From assembly GCA_032433765.1 (NCBI GenBank), contig JAVIAB010000139.1, forward strand, positions 40,180,576 to 40,244,575: 64,000 nucleotides of DNA, read 5' to 3'. The notes under the pieces were generated by a model that saw only the letters and a program-made list of their open reading frames with translations, ran no database searches and had not been told where the DNA came from. Source of the DNA: Megaustenia siamemsis. Taxonomy: Eukaryota > Mollusca > Gastropoda > Stylommatophora > Ariophantidae. Below, in pieces: positions 34,826 through 44,634 of this stretch (positions are counted from its first letter, which is position 1; each line of letters begins with the position of its first letter). The translations under genes were made by a program, and so were the position numbers.

Positions 34826-35657
34826 TAGTCCGTTCAGAAATTCGTAATCACACCTGAATTAGTTTTGCGTGATAACCGCTTGTTATTTTGGTTTCAAAAT
34901 TTGCATGCAATCTTAGAATATTGATGACGCAAAGATTTTGATATTTTTTATTCCACAAACACAACAGATTTTGTACATCTGCGAATTCCTTTGATCTTTT
35001 ATGACGATATCACACAAGTTGATTCAAATTTTAGAGTTTACAGCAATCGTGTTAAATTTTCCAGTTTACTGCAATTCTTGTCAGAGGCGTATCTACATAG
35101 TGCTTAATTGTGGGTGTTGTTCGTTATGTGTATTTGCAAACATGAATTCAATTGGTTACAACTGCTGATATAGTAAAAAATTAACCTTTTGCATAGTTAT
35201 AATTTTGCATTTCAAACTCATTGTAATTTAGATATAAATGTTGGTATTTAAAGTCAACAAAACTACTACTGAGTCTTCACAAAATTAATAAAGATACGCC
35301 TTCCCTTCGGTAATTAATGCCACGGCCGTGGTGCGTCATGTCGTTCAATAACAATTCAGTTTTGTGTACGGGATTTTTCCTGAAGTTAGTGTTTCTGCAA
35401 TAGCCAAACTATTTTACGTGAACGACCGCACCAAATTAATGTATATATCCTAAAATGGTGTCAAATTCGAACAGGGTGAATTTAATATAGCCTAAAGAAG
35501 AAAACTTTTAGACTAGATAAAATTTCTCAGAGCAAAAAAATATTTCTATAACGTCATCAATATTCTAAGATTGCATGCAAATTTTGAAACCAAAATAACA
35601 AGCGGTTATCACGCAAAACTAATTCAGGTGTGATTATGAATTTCTGAACGGACTATA
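34826..35657. mobile_element. Non-autonomous inverted-repeat DNA element 2
   Basis: Left end CTATAGTCCGTTCAGAAATT; reverse complement of the right end gives the same 20 bases. The repeat continues inward for roughly 110 bp (…cacacctgaattagttttgc…, …gcatgcaatcttagaatatt…). The 600-bp interior is AT-rich and non-coding. Same terminal signature as the element at 355-940. Confidence 0.85.
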
Positions 35658-35829
35658 GGACATAGCTTTAGGAGACAAGGGGAGTAGTGCTCTGCCTCGC
35701 TGTTATTATTCTTCCACAACTCACTGAGTTATGTACCCTTTTTGAACTGGAGCGGGTCAAGCTGTGATCAAACATGAACATCAATCGCCTAGCAAGAATG
35801 TTATAAATGACGATCAAAACTTTATATAA

Positions 35830-36106
35830 GTAAAGAAAATAGTAAAGGTTCCCTCCATGCCTTGCTAGGCGTATGGGGAATATGGTGCTAGTGACTATAT
35901 TTTTGTTCATGCACATTTTTAGGTGATGTGGTCGGTATCACGTCAGGCCGCCTTTACATTCCAGCAAAAATATCTGGTACCCATTTTTAAAGGCTGGGTG
36001 AATCCCGGAGCCTTGTCGATCCGAATAAAAGCCGCCGCTTCTTGGGATTGAAATCCGAACTCTTCTGATCTGGAACACGCTAACAAATTCAGCCAACGAG
36101 GCTCCA
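35830..36106 (-). mobile_element. Diverged SINE related to SINE A
   Basis: Keeps 'ggtgatgtggtcggtatcac', 'gtacccatttttaaaggctg' and the left 'gcgtatggggaatatggtg' blocks, but the head differs ('atccgaataaaagccgcc'). Confidence 0.65.
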
Positions 36107-36290
36107 AAACAGTATATAAACAAGACAATACATTCAAGTAAACTAATTGTTATGTTTGCAACATTTAAATTATGATTTTGTTACTCTTTTTAGATTCACG
36201 GTATGTTGCACGAACTATATATGGTTTTTCTCTTCTTTACAAACCAGCGGAGGAAGGCACTTCAAGTGTCTGAGTGATATCACGGAGTTC

Positions 36291-36572
36291 GTACTTTGAT
36301 AAGTAAAGTAAAGTACCCCCGTCACGCCAAGTGGCGTATAGGGAAATATGGTGTTAGTGACCCTATATTTTACAGACCTTCAGCACATGATTTTTGGGGT
36401 AATGTGGTCAGTATTACGCCCGTGCTGCTTTACTTCCCCAGAAAAAAATCCGGTACCCATTTAAGGCTAGGTGAACCCGGAAGCCGTCGGTTGGGATCGA
36501 ACCCTACCCCTTGTCCTTTGTAGTCCAGTTCACTAACCACTGAGCTATCGCGGCTCCCTGTACTTTGATAAG
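36291..36572 (-). mobile_element. tRNA-derived SINE A, full length, 13-bp target duplication
   Basis: GTACTTTGATAAG at 36291-36303 and again at 36560-36572 brackets the reverse-oriented SINE. Confidence 0.92.
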
Positions 36573-36960
36573 GTGACCATATTTCCTTGAGATTAATATT
36601 TGACATTTGAATTGCAAAAGCGAGATAACCGATGTTATGAAAATTTCTTTATTCATGAGAAGGAGACGATTCAAAACAAAAGTTACATTATATAGCCATT
36701 GAGTATTGAGTTTACCATTATTGTCTTCAGCAGTAGAACTCCCGCAAAACTTAGACTACTGTCTTTCATCATGATCGGACCGTGAATATTTCTTTCATGG
36801 TGTTATCTTGTACCGCAGATTACGGCCCTTTAACACCTTCTCTCAAATAAGGTGGGCTCAACAGCCCTGGCTGGCGTCCATCCTACAAGAAGGATAACTC
36901 CAACGTCAAACCAAGATCCAGCCTGCGAATACGGAGTGTGCCAGCCACGGCGCAGACTTA
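36573..36960. other. No recognised feature
   Basis: Non-coding; nothing recognised. Confidence 0.4.
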
Positions 36961-36982
36961 TGGGTAAAATCAGGACACACAC

Positions 36983-36984
<2 letters not shown>

Positions 36985-37053
<69 letters not shown>
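36985..37053. repeat. (TA)n microsatellite
   Basis: About 34 TA units. Confidence 0.97.
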
Positions 37054-37054
<1 letters not shown>

Positions 37055-37578
37055 TAAAACTGGCCGTGCGACCAGCTCATCATGTGTCATGACAAAGTCC
37101 TTAACCCTTCTTAATGAAACAGGACAAAGATTCAAGTTCGCGTGATCACTATATTCTTGAATGCTGAACAAGAAGAAAACACACTCTCATAAAATTAAAA
37201 AAAAAAAACACACGGCTGAAAACACATTAAAATATTTGAAATGTAAATGACGATTTATTAAAAACAGGGCCAATAAATGCAAACTTTTATAAAAAACGGG
37301 ACAAAACTTAAATGTTTATTAAAACGATGAAAAACAACTGGGATATATGAGAAAAAAAAAGTCACTGTCCCGCACAAAACAAAACGTCGACCCAAAGCCA
37401 TCTATTACTTTCAAAAGACTGACAAAAAAATTACCGGAACACTTCCAACTAGCGCGACGCTTTCAGCTTTGCCAGCAGGGGCGATTGTGGATAGAGTGAC
37501 GTCAACAGTCTATAGCTCCCACAACTGACGTCACTCTAGCTTGAGGGATTTCCGGTTTTATTTTCAGCCTGTGGGCCT
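37054..37578. other. Flank of the 33-bp minisatellite
   Basis: A-rich text with no gene. 'tgacgtcactcta' words appear in opposite orientations (about 37498 and 37527), forming a short imperfect inverted repeat. Confidence 0.4.
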
Positions 37579-37627
37579 TTGGAAATCTATAGACGACCCT
37601 GGTCAGTCTGTGCTACGACCATGCCGC

Positions 37628-38883
37628 ACTCATCTTCGAAGAGTTTAGAAAGAGCCACAGACTCATCTTCAAAGAGTTCAGAAAGAGACACAGACTCATC
37701 TTCAAAGAGTTCAGAAAGAGACACAGACTCATCTTCAAAGAGTTTAGAAAGAGCCACAGACTCATCTTCAAAGAGTTCAGAAAGAGACACAGACTCATCT
37801 TCGAAGAGTTCAGAAAGAGACACAGACTCATCTTCAAAGAGTTCAGAAAGAGACACAGACTCATCTTCAAAGAGTTCAGAAAGAGACACAGACTCATCTT
37901 CAAAGAGTTCAGAAAGAGACACAGACTCATCTTCGAAGAGTTCAGAAAGAGACACAGACTCATCTTCAAAGAGTTCAAAAAGAGCCACAGACTCATCTTC
38001 GAAGAGTTCAAAAAGAGCCACAGACTCATCTTCGAAGAGTTTAGAAAGAGCCACAGACTCATCTTCGAAGAGTTCAGAAAGAGCCACAGACTCATCTTCA
38101 AAGAGTTCAGAAAGAGACACAGACTCATCTTCAAAGAGTTCAGAAAGAGACACAGACTCATCTTCAAAGAGTTCAGAAAGAGACACAGACTCATCTTCAA
38201 AGAGTTCAGAAAGAGACACAGACTCATCTTCAAAGAGTTCAGAAAGAGACACAGACTCATCTTCAAAGAGTTCAGAAAGAGACACAGACTCATCTTCAAA
38301 GAGTTTAGAAAGAGCCACAGACTCATCTTCAAAGAGTTCAGAAAGAGACACAGACTCATCTTCGAAGAGTTCAGAAAGAGACACAGACTCATCTTCAAAG
38401 AGTTCAAAAAGAGCCACAGACTCATCTTCGAAGAGTTCAAAAAGAGCCACAGACTCATCTTCGAAGAGTTTAGAAAGAGCCACAGACTCATCTTCGAAGA
38501 GTTCAGAAAGAGCCACAGACTCATCTTCGAAGAGTTCAGAAAGAGCCACAGACTCATCTTCGAAGAGTTTAGAAAGAGCCACAGACTCATCTTCGAAGAG
38601 TTCAGAAAGAGCCACAGACTCATCTTCGAAGAGTTTAGAAAGAGCCACAGACTCATCTTCGAAGAGTTCAGAAAGAGCCACAGACTCATCTTCGAAGAGT
38701 TTAGAAAGAGCCACAGACTCATCTTCGAAGAGTTCAAAAAGAGCCACAGACTCATCTTCGAAGAGTTTAGAAAGAGCCACATACTCATCTTCGAAGAGTT
38801 TAGAAAGAGCCACAGACTCATCTTCGAAGAGTTCAGAAAGAGCCACAGACTCATCTTCGAAGAGTTTAGAAAGAGCCACAGAC
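37628..38883 (+). repeat. 33-bp minisatellite, left part (~38 units), stop-free in several frames
   Basis: Unit TCATCTTCGAAGAGTTTAGA + AAGAGCCACAGAC encodes SSSKSLERATD in the plus frame that opens at 37579. Variants are SSERDTD, SSKRATD and SSERATD. Runs of six SSERDTD units followed by SSKRATD occur twice, showing higher-order amplification. Because 33 is divisible by three and the unit lacks stops, two minus frames are open as well, so the open frame alone is weak evidence for a protein. The last unit stops exactly at ACAGAC, where the Polinton begins. Confidence 0.95.
38878..38883. repeat. 6-bp target-site duplication, left (ACAGAC)
   Basis: Identical to 50608-50613 on the other side of the Polinton. 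6-bp duplications are the norm for Polinton integrases. Confidence 0.93.
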
Positions 38884-39719
38884 AGTAGTGTAGGTGGCTG
38901 TGAACTCAACAGAAAAGTGGAATAACATGCACCGAAATACAATAGATTTGGCACCGACTTTGCACCGACTTTGCACCAAAACGGTGCCAAAAAAAAAAAA
39001 AAATTTTTTTTTCGAATTCGCGATTTTTTCGAACTTCATAATTTTTTTTGGGAAAAATTTTTTTGGGAAAAAATTTTTTTTTTGGTGTTCGTCAGTTTGT
39101 CGAATCACTGAGAGCTTAACTCAGGTAAATTCAATGGAGACTCGGTGCTAATCCGGTGATCGTCGCTCCGTGTCCGGTGATCGCCTCGCTCGTGTTAGAA
39201 ATTTGTGAAAGAGTATTTTAAAAGAGTATGTGATAAATATGTTTCAAAACGTTAAGAAATATAGTTAAATGTGATAAAACTGATTTTTAAAAAAGGCGAA
39301 ATAATAAAAACTATGAAAAAAATAAGTTAACATACTGACGGAAAACTAGTCAAGAAACTGGAATGACATTTTTGTTGACTGGGCTAGTGGTACTTGAGGA
39401 ATGCTATTGTTAGAATCGCTTACAAGGAATCGTGGTCATTGTTAGGAGCTGCATTGTTAGGCTCCGTGTTTAGAGTTAAAGTTAGGTAGAGGCATGTCGG
39501 GGACAGCGGTTCTAAAAGGGGGGTATCTCGCGGGTCGGATGGCGGGTCGTCGTGCGGGTGGGGAAAGGTGCCTTTATTGGTTATCATCATGTGTGGGTAT
39601 TAGGCAACAGGAGGCGACATGTAAAAAAAAAATGCTGACAAGCAATTATTAGTATCGTTAGCATCATGTATTCTGACCTTCCCTCCTTGTTTTCTAACAC
39701 AACTTCCTAGATTTCTGAC

Positions 39720-39990
39720 CATGCCCCTCAACATCCCCCTTCCTACTATCATCATGTGCCTCAACACTATCACTATGTCCCTCAACACTATCATGTGCCA
39801 CCCTCACCACCCCCCTTCCTACTATCAGCATGTGCCTCAACACTATCCACCCTCAACACTATCATGTGCCACCCTCAACACTATCATCATCTTGTACCAC
39901 CCTCATCATCATCATCATGTGCCTCAACACCACCCTTCATATCAGCCACCCTCAAGACTATCATCATGTGCCTCAACACCACCCTTCATA
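39720..39990 (+). repeat. Degenerate CAACACTATCATGTGCC array inside the left inverted repeat
   Basis: Words 'caacactatcatgtgccacc' and 'catcatgtgcctcaacac' recur about ten times. The mirror copy is at about 49500-49775. Overlapping open frames are low-complexity His/Pro/Ser products and are not called genes. Confidence 0.8.
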
Positions 39991-40074
39991 TCATCAAGCC
40001 ACACAAAGTATCAATCATCTCTCTCACACATTCATGGTAAACCAAAACAAAACTCGTTCTATATTTCTCACAGC

Positions 40075-40080
40075 TTTATT
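40075..40080 (-). terminator. Poly(A) signal for the minus-strand Polinton genes
   Basis: AATAAA on the minus strand, 55-60 bp past the protease stop codon; its mirror copy serves the plus-strand gene at the other end. Confidence 0.65.
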
Positions 40081-40134
40081 ATTAATACAACAAATATACG
40101 ACACATATATATTACTGTCCGGTCGTTGATAATT

Positions 40135-40623
40135 TTAAGCGTCTGGGCGGGCCCCTCGAAGCCGAAGTATCCACGGGGCGAGCAAACGATAAATGATACG
40201 GTCGTTTACGTGCTGTCTCGATGAAAAAGGCATGAGAATTCTGTTAAGTTTCACGCCACGACACTTAAGAAGTATATAATAAACACAATATAGACCGCAC
40301 GTGTTGCTAAACAAATCTTGCAACACCCGCGGGTTGTAGACGAATGGAACGTGTGAGTTTTGCTCTATAAAGTTTAAAATATCCACGTGTCTGGGAGGCA
40401 AACCGTAGGAATCGAAATACTCACATTCGCCGAGACCGTTGTAAAATAGGGCCACCCAATGCTCACCGGGTTCGTGGGCAGGGTCGGTGTTTATGACAAA
40501 GGCTGCGGTCGCCGTTGGGTCGATGCTCGGCGGTAAGTGGTTTCGTGGAATGACACTAACAAGGGAACAACGTCGAACGAAAATATCCGACATCAAAAGG
40601 TTGTAAATCTCCCTCGTGTTCAT
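40135..40623 (-). CDS. Adenain-like cysteine protease (Polinton PRO)
   Basis: 162 residues. It matches the adenovirus-protease/Ulp1-like fold in motif order: GEHWVALF with His55, EYFDSYG with acidic Asp71, LQDLFSNTCGLYC with oxyanion-hole Gln102 and nucleophile Cys109. In Polintons this protease is thought to mature capsid proteins. The frame is complete and all catalytic positions are present. It is the last gene of the minus-strand run, 13 bp after the major capsid stop codon, and its final codons lie in the terminal inverted repeat. Length is close to the family's usual 160-200 residues. Confidence is high for the family; the role in this element is inferred from context. Confidence 0.9.
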   Translation of the reverse strand: MNTREIYNLLMSDIFVRRCSLVSVIPRNHLPPSIDPTATAAFVINTDPAHEPGEHWVALFYNGLGECEYFDSYGLPPRHVDILNFIEQNSHVPFVYNPRVLQDLFSNTCGLYCVYYILLKCRGVKLNRILMPFSSRQHVNDRIIYRLLAPWILRLRGARPDA

Positions 40624-40636
40624 ATTCGACTCTCTC

Positions 40637-41941
40637 TCAAACGGCGAAGTCTGTTAGAATCTGCCTTGTCTTGGACACCTCGAGCACCGAGTCCAACTCT
40701 GCGTAGACGATAACTTGTAGGGGAGTAGTGGTGGGAGCGGCAAACTTGAGTTCTATCGACAAGGGTCCGCTTGTGGCTAGCTCAAAATGGGAGCCGTCCA
40801 GTAGGCTGGACGAGAGGTCAAAACCAAATAGGCAGTATCCGTCCTTGAATTCTCTATAATCAACGTTATTCCCAGCGTCTTTACCAATCAGACCCATGGC
40901 CAGATTTGTGCCGAAGAAAGCTCTCGCGTATTGATTTCGTTCAAAGTCCATAGTTAGAGGCTTTCCCGAGATACATTTCCCGTCGACCGTCAGGTTCATA
41001 TAAATCAGACCAAAGTGTTGAAAATTGAACGGGTTAGCTGTGTAAACACCATTAAAAGCACTGGCCGTAATCAGACCTATCACTATACGGGTCGGTGTTT
41101 GAGACAAAAATAAATTGTCTTGACTGTGGGAAAGCATCCCGCTAGCGATGGAAAAGGTCTTGATGGTAACCCTCTTGATCGGGTACCGCGCATTCCCGCT
41201 CAAGAGAGCCTTTTCGTGGGCCAGAGAAATCGCGGGGTTTAGCTTAGCTTTCCTTACCACGAGCGCGGCGTAGGTGATAACACTCTTATAACCCACAGAG
41301 CTATCGTGAGTAGCGAGGCTGAACACATCCTTCGAGGGCGTGAGTTTTATCTTTACATCGACTCTGTTTAACATGTAACGATCCTGCACAAAGACATCAG
41401 AGTGCAAACGACCCATCATTTCAACCTCTTTACTACCCGAAGTCAAATCGCGCCGTGTTTTAAAACCCTCATTTTCTTTCAAATCGTCATGGTGGCCAGC
41501 TGTGTCTTTGTAGAACAGAGCGGCCGTCAAGTATCCCGTTTTCGCATCCTCTCCGTAATTTAGCGTGGCCTCAAACACCGCTCTAAAAGGATAGGTATTC
41601 TCCGACGGTGTAACCAACGTGTCGTTTAGCGATACGTCGACTTGTGAAAATAGACTGTGAAGATAATTGTTGACCGGTCCTACCTCAGCATCGACAGGTG
41701 CACTATCACCATTCGGGAGGGTGATCTTGACCCGCAGATGTAAAAACGTGTTGAAAAGATCTAGATACTCCTCGCTGTTTCCAGAAATGAAAAACTCTAT
41801 CGGTGCGCTATGCGACAAAGCTGCGATCGGCCGAATTTCAATAAACTGGCCAGAGTCGAGAGATGTCTGCGTTGGTGGAACGCTAAATAAATCCAAACCA
41901 GAGTGAAGACATTCGCACGATTTGGGGTGAATGAGGGACAT
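40637..41941 (-). CDS. Major capsid protein, double jelly-roll (hexon-like)
   Basis: 434 residues, complete. Recognisable blocks are IEFFISGNSEEYLDL (48-62), GPVNNYLHSLFSQVDVSLND (88-107) and ALFYKDTAGH (141-150). Closely related proteins are widespread in invertebrate genomes, often annotated as F54H12.2-like, and I read them as the Polinton/adintovirus double-jelly-roll capsid protein. It would form pseudo-hexameric capsomers of an icosahedral shell. It starts 2 bp after the preceding gene's stop and ends 13 bp before the protease. No break is seen. The capsid identity rests on recalled family knowledge; a structure prediction should show two stacked beta-barrels. Confidence 0.85.
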   Translation of the reverse strand: MSLIHPKSCECLHSGLDLFSVPPTQTSLDSGQFIEIRPIAALSHSAPIEFFISGNSEEYLDLFNTFLHLRVKITLPNGDSAPVDAEVGPVNNYLHSLFSQVDVSLNDTLVTPSENTYPFRAVFEATLNYGEDAKTGYLTAALFYKDTAGHHDDLKENEGFKTRRDLTSGSKEVEMMGRLHSDVFVQDRYMLNRVDVKIKLTPSKDVFSLATHDSSVGYKSVITYAALVVRKAKLNPAISLAHEKALLSGNARYPIKRVTIKTFSIASGMLSHSQDNLFLSQTPTRIVIGLITASAFNGVYTANPFNFQHFGLIYMNLTVDGKCISGKPLTMDFERNQYARAFFGTNLAMGLIGKDAGNNVDYREFKDGYCLFGFDLSSSLLDGSHFELATSGPLSIELKFAAPTTTPLQVIVYAELDSVLEVSKTRQILTDFAV

Positions 41942-41943
41942 TA

Positions 41944-42438
41944 TTAGTCGAAAATATCCTTTGTCACCCTCGTCTTCTTCCCTCTGTTGTGCACCGAATG
42001 AAGGGGGAACCGTCCAGCTGTCGGTTTTATCCTCTTCGTAACGGGTTCTCCTGGTGGAGGTAGCTTCATAACTCGCTTTCTGCTTTGACGTAAACCACTT
42101 CCTGATTGGTCGTTATCACGCAAGTGGTCTACGGCCCCGTGTAGCAACCGCTGACCGGCCTCCTTAGCTCGTTCTTTGAAAGCTTCACCGACATTTTTCC
42201 CGGCCAATGCGTCCTGTGCGACCTGCAGACCGGTCCCCAAGCCTTCTCTGAGCAAGGCCTTACCGCCGGTTTTTAACCAGGGTAAAATAGCCCTCCCGAT
42301 TCCACCGAAGAAACTACCGATTCCTCGACCGCTCTGACTTCGACCTCCTATAAACACGGGCATCCCATCGCCCGCCTGACAACAGTAAAAGTCTTCGTAT
42401 AACTCAACATCTCTATGAAGGGGAGTGTGTTTCACCAT
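41944..42438 (-). CDS. Small glycine-rich virion core/minor capsid-like protein
   Basis: 164 residues. After an acidic N-terminus, residues 31-60 read GGRSQSGRGIGSFFGGIGRA and on to a Pro-Trp-Leu-Lys segment: a glycine-rich amphipathic stretch. An Ala/Lys/Glu helix follows (GKNVGEAFKERAKEAGQRLL), then a basic tail (KRIKP, RGKKTR). Proteins of this plan sit between penton and major capsid genes in Polintons and adintoviruses and have been compared with adenovirus minor or core proteins. Its start codon overlaps the penton stop by one base (TAATG), and its stop is 2 bp before the major capsid start. Function is inferred from position; no enzyme motif is present. Confidence 0.7.
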   Translation of the reverse strand: MVKHTPLHRDVELYEDFYCCQAGDGMPVFIGGRSQSGRGIGSFFGGIGRAILPWLKTGGKALLREGLGTGLQVAQDALAGKNVGEAFKERAKEAGQRLLHGAVDHLRDNDQSGSGLRQSRKRVMKLPPPGEPVTKRIKPTAGRFPLHSVHNRGKKTRVTKDIFD

Positions 42439-43235
42439 TATACCAGCTCGAGATGCTTCTTGACTCGAAAGTGTACCGTTAGCACCGACGTCCCGCTGGT
42501 GAATGGAATGGTTTTTCCGTGTTCGTTGGCTAAAAGGATCTCGACGGTATCGAAGGAAAATCTACTCAGGGGTAGGTAGTGAGGCTTATCGTAGATCTGA
42601 AACACCGAGGTGTGATTTCTATTGAGAACAGGCACGCTCCTGAGGAGAGGCACCATCACATCCCCGACCGGTCTGGGGGAAACGAGATCGCAGTAGACGT
42701 AGACATTCTTCGCAACACTTTCCAAGTCCATTACACCCACGCTGAAGATATCGGGAGCCGTGTCTGATATTGTGGTCGTGGGGAAGGCTAACATGTTTTT
42801 CAAAGTGTCGCTTATGGTAACACTGACTCCTTTCTCGTAAAGTTTCAAGATGGCTTTATTCACCTCTTTTGCGTAAATGAATCTCATTTTTTTCCCTTTC
42901 TCTCCCCTGTACGACTCATCCTCCGCTTTTACGATCGACGCGTTCAACGCGCCGATGAACGCATCGGGTTTCGTGTATAACCCAGGTTCCAATGTCACGT
43001 TGAAATAAAATCTGGCGTCGCAAATATCGTCGTTATCGAGAGATTCGTAGCGAATCCAGACATCACCCTCTATTACATTGAAATAATTTAGCGGAAACTG
43101 TATCTCCACCAGCGCGATCTCATACTGCGTCGAAATGTCAATGGTCTGAGGGAGTTTAACGAAAAAGTGGCCTGGGTTATTATCCTTAAAAAGTTCCATA
43201 GATGCGTTGCTGGGCAGGGTGACATAAAAACTCAT
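42438..43235 (-). CDS. Penton-like minor capsid protein (single jelly-roll)
   Basis: 265 residues from the ATG at 43235 (MSFYVTLPSNAS). The frame stays open far upstream, but that part is the other-frame shadow of the small membrane protein and integrase, so the internal start is preferred. The start lies in a run of T's (A's on the coding strand) 20 bp after the previous stop. Polinton penton proteins begin with this MSFYV.LPSN.S block, followed by a beta-rich body (here IDISTQYEIALVEIQFPLNY, about 34-53). They are expected to occupy the capsid vertices. Length is typical and there are no interruptions. Identity is from recalled family similarity and gene order. Confidence 0.83.
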   Translation of the reverse strand: MSFYVTLPSNASMELFKDNNPGHFFVKLPQTIDISTQYEIALVEIQFPLNYFNVIEGDVWIRYESLDNDDICDARFYFNVTLEPGLYTKPDAFIGALNASIVKAEDESYRGEKGKKMRFIYAKEVNKAILKLYEKGVSVTISDTLKNMLAFPTTTISDTAPDIFSVGVMDLESVAKNVYVYCDLVSPRPVGDVMVPLLRSVPVLNRNHTSVFQIYDKPHYLPLSRFSFDTVEILLANEHGKTIPFTSGTSVLTVHFRVKKHLELV

Positions 43236-43255
43236 TTTTTTTTTTTTTACTCGTT

Positions 43256-43561
43256 TCACCGTCGCCTCTCCAAGTTTGGATTCGGTAGCATGTAACCCAA
43301 ACAGCTGCTCAGTAGGGCTATCCACAGTTTTCCCTCCTTCGCGTCTGGCTTTTCGGTGGTCAGATTGAACAGCGAGACCGCTACAACTGTATATATAACT
43401 ACCACTTGACAAATAAAGACAAGTTCTAAGTAGGGGGATAGTTTCCCAAACATCGACCCCCACCAGCGCGATTCGCCGTCTCTCCCGACTCCCGAGTTTA
43501 CGGCTCGCAAATCGGGCTCTCCACCAAAAGTTACCACTTCCTCCTCTTCTTCTTCTCGCAT
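43256..43561 (-). CDS. Small single-pass membrane protein conserved in Polintons
   Basis: 101 residues from the ATG at 43561, which lies 2 bp past the integrase stop codon; an upstream ATG at 43603 would overlap integrase and is less likely. The N-terminus is acidic (REEEEEE). A hydrophobic segment (LVFICQVVVIYTVVAVSLF) is followed by NLTTEKPD and a second hydrophobic block ending in LLSSCLGYMLPNPNL. The LSSC.GY.LPNP ending recurs in small proteins of invertebrate Polintons as I recall them. It could be a virion or host-membrane protein. No function is known to me. Confidence 0.65.
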   Translation of the reverse strand: MREEEEEEVVTFGGEPDLRAVNSGVGRDGESRWWGSMFGKLSPYLELVFICQVVVIYTVVAVSLFNLTTEKPDAKEGKLWIALLSSCLGYMLPNPNLERRR

Positions 43562-43563
43562 CT

Positions 43564-44634
43564 CTAGTTTTTGTATCTGACAATGTCCTTGGACGGTATC
43601 CAAGTGTTAAATGAGGAATCGTACCCAAACCATTTGACTAAACACTCCTTTCGCCCAAAGGATGTGCGACGCTCGGTTATGACACTCTCGATTCTGTACT
43701 CGTGTTTGTCTCCAACTTTTTGAATTTCCGGTGTGTAGAATGACCCCTCTATCTCATCGCCCTTATCATCCTTCAACACATATGTAACGGGGTTTGTTTC
43801 ATTTACTCGACTGATGGAAAACAGTTCCTCCGTCCAAGCCGGGGCATAACCCTTTTTAAAATTGGCTCTGCCCAGGACCAGTCTAACTCGATCACCGGGC
43901 TTGTACAGGGGTCTTTCAAATTTAAAGTTACGTTTGCTATTATACAACGTGTTCCATACCTGTTCTTGATTGTCTGCGTTGACGTCGACCGGTGCCATTT
44001 TTATACTTCTGTGATACGAATGGTTATAACTTCGAAGTAGGGCGGGGAGGACTCGGACATAAGACAACTTATTGGATTTCGTGAAATATCGCCACATCCG
44101 TTGTTTCAGAGTCCTATTAAAGCGTTCCACCACGGCGGCCTAGATATCTTCGTTCTGCGTAGTGAAAAAGTGAACGTTGTTGTCAGCGAGGAATTTCTGA
44201 AATGTTCTGTTCAGAAACTCTGACCCCTTATCGGTTTGAAAACTCGCGGGTTTCCCATCGAGAAATATCTTACCGACGGCTTCCACTAAGGATTTCCCCG
44301 TTTTGGTTCGTATCGGTACAGACCACGCGAATTTACTAAAAACGTCCACGCAAGAAACCAAATAGGAATATCCATCGTTGTGTTTTTTCAAATGTCTCAA
44401 ATCGATTAGGTCTGCCTGATATTGCTGTTGGGGGCCACTCGTTATAATGGGACGCCTTTCAAATCTGCGACGAATTGGTTTATGAAGGGTATAGGTATCC
44501 TGATGACTCAGCCATTGTTTGATCTTTGCGAGTCCCAGTTTGGTGTTACGTTGCAGGGCCGTTGCACCACTATACGCCCCTGGTCGACTAGGGTCAAAGT
44601 AACGACGTCTCAATATTTTCTCCACCGTTCCCAT
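43564..44634 (-). pseudogene. Polinton integrase (rve) with C-terminal chromodomain, one in-frame stop
   Basis: Two frames in the same phase are separated only by a TAG at 44140-44142: 44634-44143 (164 residues) and 44139-43564. The first part has the first two catalytic aspartates of the DDE core (D75 in YQADLIDL, D135 in FQTDKGSEF). The expected glutamate (VERFNRT) lies five codons after the stop. The second part continues with a KPGDRVRL beta-barrel region and ends in a chromodomain (RIESVITERR … CLVKWFGYDSSFNTWIP). Integrases of this type insert the element with 6-bp duplications; the chromodomain may bind modified histones. The start overlaps the upstream gene by 25 bp. As read, neither half could be an active enzyme; readthrough or a base-call error are alternatives. 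Confidence 0.9.

Larger units (their letters stand above)
38884..40147 (+). repeat. Left terminal inverted repeat (1,264 bp)
   Basis: Reverse complement of 49346-50607. It contains long A and T homopolymer blocks (38991-39083), a degenerate CAACACTATCATGTGCC-type array (39720-39990) and, near the inner edge, a minus-strand AATAAA (40075-40080). The last codons of the protease gene lie inside it. Confidence 0.93.

Noticed and set aside
37587..38990. 467- and 413-residue minus-strand frames across the 33-bp array
   Set aside because: Stop-free by-products of a repeat unit whose length is a multiple of three; the plus frame is equally open.
39721..40224. His/Pro-rich frames in the left inverted repeat (and mirror frames at 49320-49940)
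   Set aside because: Low-complexity translations of the CAACACTATCATG array in several phases; no methionine context or homology, and they run across the repeat boundary into genes on the other strand.
42438..43628. 396-residue version of the penton-like protein
   Set aside because: The upstream 131 residues are an out-of-phase reading of the membrane-protein and integrase genes; the family start MSFYV is at 43235.
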